A DNA stretch of 39,578 bases, from NCBI GenBank assembly GCA_025999935.1, contig BNXY01000022.1:1-39578 (forward strand), in the 5' to 3' direction. The notes under the pieces are model-generated. The model was not told the origin of the DNA, ran no database searches, and worked only from the letters and a program-made list of their open reading frames with translations. This DNA comes from Bacteroidia bacterium. GTDB taxonomy: Bacteria > Bacteroidota > Bacteroidia > Bacteroidales > Azobacteroidaceae. Below, piece after piece: positions 34,918 to 39,578 of the stretch. Position numbers and translations under genes: made by a program. The number at the start of each line of letters is the position of its first letter. Positions within the stretch are counted from its first letter, which is position 1.

Positions 34918-35357
34918 ATGAGATTAGTAGAATTAGCAATGAACGATTTTGAGGCTTTTTCAGATTTCGTAAAATCATTGACGATTTTATAGATTCTTTA
35001 CCAATGAAATATGACACAAAAATTGGTAAGTCAGGCGTGGATATGAGCGGAGGACAGAAACAAAGACTCTTAATAGCACGAGCTGTATATAAAAATCCGG
35101 ATTATTTATTTTTTGATGAAGCTACGAATGCATTAGATGCAAAAAAAGAGCAACAAATTATGTCTAATTTACAAGAATTTTATAAAGGAAGGACTGTTGT
35201 TATTGTTGCCCATAGATTAAGCACAGTCCAACATGCAGATAATATAATTGTTTTAGACTCTGGAAGAATTACAGAACGAGGAACACATAATGAATTGACA
35301 CAGAAAAAAGGTATTTACTATCAATTAGTAAAAAATCAATTAGAATTGGGTAATTAA
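34918..35357 (+). pseudogene. Truncated ABC peptide exporter (C-terminal ATPase end only)
   Basis: The ATG at 34918 begins a 24-codon frame (MRLVELAMNDFEAFSDF...) that stops at 34990-34992. A second frame, open from 34953, encodes the last ~135 residues of an ABC transporter nucleotide-binding domain. It contains IIDDFIDSLPMKYDTKIG, the signature MSGGQKQR, Walker B LFFDEATNALDA and the switch H in IVAHRLSTV. The Walker A, membrane domain and any C39 peptidase (about 600 residues) are missing, and the two frames do not join. I read it as a deletion remnant of the exporter that served the GG peptide. A 117-aa product from ATG 35004 could be made but should not transport. Confidence 0.8.
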
Positions 35358-35388
35358 AAACTCTAATAATAATATAAAAATAAAAGAA

Positions 35389-37794
35389 ATGAAAACAAAA
35401 ATGTTAATGATTCTATTCGGCTTATTAATAGTGGCCAATGGTTATTCGCAAAAAAAAATTATAGGAAAAGTGATTGATGAAAACGGTATAGCCATTTCAA
35501 ATGCGGTTATTACGCACCTTGATAATCAAAATGGAAGTCTTATTAAAAATACAGTTGCCGATGAAAAAGGCTATTTTGAAATTGACAATGTGAAATTTGA
35601 GATTGAACGAATAAAAATAACCGCTATCGGTTATAAAGATTTTGATATTCTTTCCGAACCGTTGACAGATAGTTTACAAATTGTACTCCGTCCGTTATCC
35701 GTCGAGTTGGGAGAAGTGGTTATACAAGGGAAATCATTTATTACGCAAAAAACGGACCGGTTAGTGTTTAATATTGCTAACTCAAATATTACAAAAGGCA
35801 GCAATACCTATGATTTGCTGAAATTCACGCCACTTGTACGTGTGGATGATGAAAGACTGACGATTCTGGGGAAAAATGACGTTATGTTGTATATCAACGG
35901 GAAAAACAGCCATTTATCCACCGATGCCATCCGGAATTACCTCCGCAGTTTACCTTCCGATAGAATTGCAAGCGTAGAAGTAATTACAAATCCCTTGAGT
36001 AATTTTCGTATTTCCGGAAATGAGGGAATTATCAATATTGTACTTAAAAAAAATGAGAGTGATGGCCTAAGAGGAATTATAAGTCTGAATGACTCTTACC
36101 AACATTTCAATTCTACCGATGGAAGCGCCTATCTGTATTACCAGAAAAATAAATTGAACCTGTCGATCAATCTGTATGGAGGAAATAACAAGCATTACAC
36201 AAAAACAAAGGCAGAATATACTTATTTCAATAGTGGTAAACAAAATATTGTAGAAAATACAATCGCTCCCAATAATGTTCAGGCAGGAACGAATATTATG
36301 GCAGATTATAAATTGTCGGACAAGCAGACTTTAGGTATAATGTTGAACGGAATATATCAGGAAAAGAGAGATAACCGTACTGCACAAACTTACTATCGAC
36401 AATTGAATGTATCGGGTATCGATTCCATCATCCATTCCGATACGAAGTTGCGTACACCCGGTTCCAATTTTACCGCCAATCTGAATTATCGTTTGAAAAC
36501 GGATAAAAACGGAAGTCAGCTTTCTTTGGATTTGGATTTTTTGCGTAACAATAAAGATGCCAAAACTTATGCCAATTTTTCAAGGCTTGAAAATACCCCA
36601 ATCCAAGATTATTATACCCAATTCATACAACAATCCAAAGATTATATCAATAACTTTTCGGGGAAAGCGGAATATAATCATGTATTGGATAAAAAAAGTA
36701 ATATCGCAGCGGGAATAGAATTTTCGTCATTGGATTCCAAAATGGATTTTTTTTATGGAAATTTATTTCACGGAGAATATGTAAATGATAACAAAAAAAG
36801 TAATATTTTTAATTATAAAGAAAGTTATGAGGCCGGATTCATAACTTACAGCAAAGTATGGAACAATAAATTCAATAGCACAATGGGAGTTCGTTTGGAA
36901 CATACTCACGGTAAAGGCGAGCAGGAAAAAGGAGATACACACAGCGTTGACCGGAATCAAGTGGACGTATTGCCGACTTTAGCGCTCCAATATGTCGCTA
37001 ATCCCAATCACAGACTGTCTTTAAACTTCACATCGGCTGTCACAAGAACTCCAATAAGTATCCTTAATCCATTTCAATTTTATTCAACACCAACAACTTA
37101 TTCGGAAAATAATCCGGATTTGAAATCTGCAAAACTATATATTGCCGCTTTCAATTACATACTGAAACGGCACTATATTTTGGGTGTTAATTATGGACAT
37201 ATAATAAACTGTTTCAATTCCTTTACGCTACCGGCAGAGAATGAATATACAAAGATAAAAACGCTCAATTACGGAGATGCAAACCAATTAGCCTTCATGT
37301 TGACGTGGAACGATTCCTTTTGGCAAAATCGCATTTATGTGAATGTTTCAGCACAAAGCGCTTATATGGAATACAAAGGAAATGTTGAATCTCTTCCGAT
37401 TGACATAAAGGGTTTTTATTATAATTTTTCTTTAGCAGGTGGGGTGCAAGTATCTAAAAAATACAATTGGAATATCACAACTAATTATACTTTTGCGAGT
37501 AAAAGCAAACTGGCACAGGAGAATATTAATGCCTCAAATCGATTAAATATTGAGGCAAAAAAAGTTTTTTCCAATAATGCCTCACTGATTATTGGCATTA
37601 GAAGCCTGCTTTACACAAAAAGTGATAGCCAAAAGGCATTTGATAATTATTATTACTATATGAATTATTTGCAAAGCAATCGGACTTTTTATGCAACCGT
37701 TTCTATTCCTTTTGGAAATATAAAGGCTAAAGGCGCGCAAAGTAGAAAAACATCTTCTTCGATTATTAAGTCAAGATTGTCGGAAGAAAAATAA
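35389..37794 (+). CDS. Outer-membrane beta-barrel protein (PF14905 type, TonB-receptor-like)
   Basis: An 801-aa protein with a signal peptide (MKTKMLMILFGLLIVANGYSQ) and a carboxypeptidase-regulatory-like domain at about 22-100 (IIGKVIDENGIAISNAVI). A plug-like region at about 110-220 contains LLKFTPLVRVDDERLTILG and a conserved VMLYINGKNS and RIASVEVITNP. The C-terminal barrel of alternating strands fits the OMP_b-brl_3 family. No TonB box is obvious. It lies 31 nt after the transporter remnant, probably on the same transcript from operator copy 3. It may import, or serve as outlet for, a small molecule or the GG peptide; the ligand is unknown. Confidence 0.88.
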   Translation: MKTKMLMILFGLLIVANGYSQKKIIGKVIDENGIAISNAVITHLDNQNGSLIKNTVADEKGYFEIDNVKFEIERIKITAIGYKDFDILSEPLTDSLQIVLRPLSVELGEVVIQGKSFITQKTDRLVFNIANSNITKGSNTYDLLKFTPLVRVDDERLTILGKNDVMLYINGKNSHLSTDAIRNYLRSLPSDRIASVEVITNPLSNFRISGNEGIINIVLKKNESDGLRGIISLNDSYQHFNSTDGSAYLYYQKNKLNLSINLYGGNNKHYTKTKAEYTYFNSGKQNIVENTIAPNNVQAGTNIMADYKLSDKQTLGIMLNGIYQEKRDNRTAQTYYRQLNVSGIDSIIHSDTKLRTPGSNFTANLNYRLKTDKNGSQLSLDLDFLRNNKDAKTYANFSRLENTPIQDYYTQFIQQSKDYINNFSGKAEYNHVLDKKSNIAAGIEFSSLDSKMDFFYGNLFHGEYVNDNKKSNIFNYKESYEAGFITYSKVWNNKFNSTMGVRLEHTHGKGEQEKGDTHSVDRNQVDVLPTLALQYVANPNHRLSLNFTSAVTRTPISILNPFQFYSTPTTYSENNPDLKSAKLYIAAFNYILKRHYILGVNYGHIINCFNSFTLPAENEYTKIKTLNYGDANQLAFMLTWNDSFWQNRIYVNVSAQSAYMEYKGNVESLPIDIKGFYYNFSLAGGVQVSKKYNWNITTNYTFASKSKLAQENINASNRLNIEAKKVFSNNASLIIGIRSLLYTKSDSQKAFDNYYYYMNYLQSNRTFYATVSIPFGNIKAKGAQSRKTSSSIIKSRLSEEK

Positions 37795-38041
37795 ATGTAC
37801 AAACATAACTTCAAAAACAGACATGTATTTATTAAAAACTAATGTTTCGCACCAACTTTATGCGTTTATTTTCAATATACACCCTCTCAAAAGGCTGATG
37901 TAAAAGGGTTTCCAACCCACTTATAGGTAAGGATGTCGAGATGCAGTGGGCTGGAACGCTTTGATGCGCAGGGTAAAAATGTTATGTTTTTTTACCTTGA
38001 AAAAATAATAGGAACTCAAAAAAGAGTTAGCCCTATTTACC
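37795..38041. other. Intergenic region with an imperfect hairpin
   Basis: No gene. GTTTCCAACCCACT (37908-37921) and AGTGGGCTGGAAC (37945-37957) are near complements and might terminate the outer-membrane gene's transcript or be a dispersed repeat. Confidence 0.45.
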
Positions 38042-39481
38042 TCATTGCTTCTCAAAATAAAGCAACCTTTCCAAAGGAATATCGAAACGGAGCGTTTGGC
38101 CGCCTTTGTATATTTTGCCTTTTTCGTCTTTCCATTTGCCTTTCGGTAGTTTCACTTCCCGCAGATGTTCCCTGCTTACAACCGGAGCAATCAGGTATTT
38201 TTCGCCCAACATAAATTGGTTGGTGCAAGCGGCAAAACCTTCTCCAGGGAAGGCATATTCCATGTTTCGCACAATGGGTTCGCCTGAAAGCGACGATTCG
38301 CGAGCGCATTGAAGAATATAACTCCCCATTTTTTCATGCAAACGAGCCATCGAACGCACAATTGATAGATTTTCTGCATTGAGAATCCGCCAAGGCGCTA
38401 CGGAAAATTGCATCATGGGCATCAAAGCATGGACTTGCGCCGAACGAATAATCAGTTCTTGGTCAAATTCATTTGCTTTTTTGTTGAGAAAAGAAGTATA
38501 TGAACCACCGCCGATCATATCGGGACAAGTATAAGCATAGCCCGCCAATCCCGCGGCAATCATATCCGGAATCAATAATCGGACGGCATCCCACGAATAA
38601 ATTTTATCACCCAAGCGTTGCACCAAAGCCTGACCGCCCATTTTCCAACCGGCGCGATATTCGTTGAACGGAAATTCCAAGCCAATTTTTGCCCAAAGCA
38701 TAGTGTGCGTTGTTGACAAGGCGTTTTTATCGTAACTATCTATATTCTCCGTGTTATAATAACTATTGTCCCCCGCATCGAACTTGAATCCGTCAACACC
38801 GTATTTTTCCTGCATGTTTTTCAATTGGGACACAAAATAATCGAAAGCTTCCGGATGGCTCAAATCGTAACAAGCGCTTTTTCCGTTCCACCAAGAGATA
38901 ATCGCCGGTTCTCTCTTCCCTTTTTGTTTTAATAAATATCCTTTTTCCGACAAAAAACGATATTCCGGACTGTCCGGACTCACGAACGGAGAAATCCACA
39001 GCATGATTTTAAATCCCATCTCATGCAATTGCGCCATCATTTGATGCGGGTCGGGAAATTTATCCGGTTTAAATTCAAAATTTCCGTAATATTTCTGCCA
39101 ATTATCATCAATCATCAAAATGCCCGCCGGAAAATCGTTTCGGAGAACTTCCCGCGCATAATGCGTAATGTCCTGCTGGTTTTGATTGTACATCAATTCA
39201 ATCCATGTATTGTATTGCGGCAAGGTAAAAAACAAAGAATCCGGCAAAATGCCCGAAGGTGGAAAAAATTGCTTGCTGGCGCTTAAATAAGCATCCCGCA
39301 GCGTTTTACCCGCCTGCCGAACCGAAATTTGTTCGTAATCGGATTGAAGAAAAAGGGCGTCGTTTTTTATCTCAAACCGGAAAGGATTTTCACTCCATAC
39401 ATAACGTCCTTTGTTTGACAGGAAAAATGGAACCACCTGATTGTTAACGTTCTGCAAAGATAAGTCAAATAGAGCAACCGG
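38042..39481 (-). CDS. Glycoside hydrolase family 31 enzyme, 5' end missing
   Basis: The nominal start is TTG at 39457 (471 aa), but the frame stays open upstream and reads PVALFDLSLQNVNNQ, which fits a GH31 N-terminus continuing further, so the start is not in the window. The nucleophile candidate is D227 in DGFKFDAGD (numbered from the TTG), and a second catalytic candidate is in the YSWDAVRLL segment near D290. Other GH31 landmarks are MIDDNW, MLWISPFVS and a C-terminal beta region. It probably acts on alpha-glycosides or alpha-xylosides; substrate unclear. The gene is cut at 39481/39482 by an inverted copy of its own interior. Confidence 0.88.
   Translation of the reverse strand, partial: PVALFDLSLQNVNNQVVPFFLSNKGRYVWSENPFRFEIKNDALFLQSDYEQISVRQAGKTLRDAYLSASKQFFPPSGILPDSLFFTLPQYNTWIELMYNQNQQDITHYAREVLRNDFPAGILMIDDNWQKYYGNFEFKPDKFPDPHQMMAQLHEMGFKIMLWISPFVSPDSPEYRFLSEKGYLLKQKGKREPAIISWWNGKSACYDLSHPEAFDYFVSQLKNMQEKYGVDGFKFDAGDNSYYNTENIDSYDKNALSTTHTMLWAKIGLEFPFNEYRAGWKMGGQALVQRLGDKIYSWDAVRLLIPDMIAAGLAGYAYTCPDMIGGGSYTSFLNKKANEFDQELIIRSAQVHALMPMMQFSVAPWRILNAENLSIVRSMARLHEKMGSYILQCARESSLSGEPIVRNMEYAFPGEGFAACTNQFMLGEKYLIAPVVSREHLREVKLPKGKWKDEKGKIYKGGQTLRFDIPLERLLYFEKQ
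38518..38614. repeat. Inverted repeat inside the GH31 gene, internal copy
   Basis: This 97-bp segment of the GH31 coding region is repeated perfectly in inverted orientation at 39482-39578. Confidence 0.95.
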
Positions 39482-39578
39482 TTGGGTGATAAAATTTATT
39501 CGTGGGATGCCGTCCGATTATTGATTCCGGATATGATTGCCGCGGGATTGGCGGGCTATGCTTATACTTGTCCCGATA
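39482..39578. repeat. Inverted copy of GH31 interior at the window edge
   Basis: Perfect 97-bp reverse complement of 38518-38614, running to the last base of the window. A 10-bp palindrome CAACCGGTTG spans the junction at 39475-39484. It replaces the expected upstream part of the GH31 gene, so it is probably a chimeric join. Confidence 0.95.

Overview
The window looks like a chromosomal segment of a Bacteroidota bacterium, most likely order Bacteroidales. Many genes are preceded by the -7 box TAnnTTTG typical of that phylum (for example at 509, 10422, 11702, 23117, 27741, and on the minus strand at 236, 8453, 21491 and 27691). Shine-Dalgarno sites are mostly weak, and the gene content fits: an IS1380-family element, an EF-G2 paralogue, a PF14905-type outer-membrane barrel, a DUF2752/CCC-motif membrane pair and a double-glycine peptide precursor. 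I cannot name a genus.

Layout. (1) 1-10164 is a left defence block. It holds a BcgI-like R-M pair (nuclease-methylase fusion plus two-TRD specificity subunit), then an Eco57I/type IIG-like methyltransferase gene split by a complete 1743-bp IS1380-family insertion sequence with a 4-bp CTAA target duplication, then a separate PD-(D/E)xK nuclease, then decayed fragments (63-codon frame, DinD-like trace, truncated RhuM). (2) About 10255-27594 is a ~17.3-kb integrative and probably mobilizable element inserted at the 3' end of tRNA-Leu(CAA). Its borders are a 13-bp att core, and 11-bp-spaced repeats near both ends are candidate integrase arm sites. It carries a tyrosine integrase, a type I R-M operon (hsdR, hsdM) with a Septu-like PtuA/PtuB pair nested inside, a Fic protein, and a phase-variable specificity locus (expressed hsdS, tyrosine recombinase, inverted start-less hsdS cassette). 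The transfer and maintenance genes are an HTH protein, a winged-helix protein, a DnaC-like ATPase, MobC, MobA relaxase and a membrane accessory protein, with an oriT candidate before mobC. (3) 27583-32009 is chromosomal housekeeping: tRNA-Leu, aroB, a GTPase-deviant EF-G paralogue, a CCC-motif membrane protein and DUF2752. (4) 32150-37794 is a signalling/peptide locus: an OmpR-type two-component pair, a small unknown protein, a 40-aa double-glycine precursor, a truncated peptide-export ABC transporter and an outer-membrane barrel. Three promoter regions share the same fourfold direct-repeat operator. (5) 38042-39481 is a GH31 glycosidase gene whose 5' end is cut at 39481/39482 by a 97-bp inverted copy of its own interior, probably an assembly or amplification chimera.

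How the genes work together. The tRNA-Leu site has collected defence DNA, possibly in more than one insertion. On the element, HsdR cleaves and HsdM/HsdS modify. The recombinase can swap target-recognition domains between the expressed and silent hsdS copies through perfect 23- and 32-bp inverted repeats. The expressed hsdS carries two nearly identical recognition domains, which predicts a palindromic target. The nested PtuA/PtuB pair is translationally coupled to hsdM. In the two-component locus, three matching operators suggest one regulon covering the sensor genes, the GG peptide, the small protein and the transporter/outer-membrane unit, but the transporter has lost its N-terminal portion.
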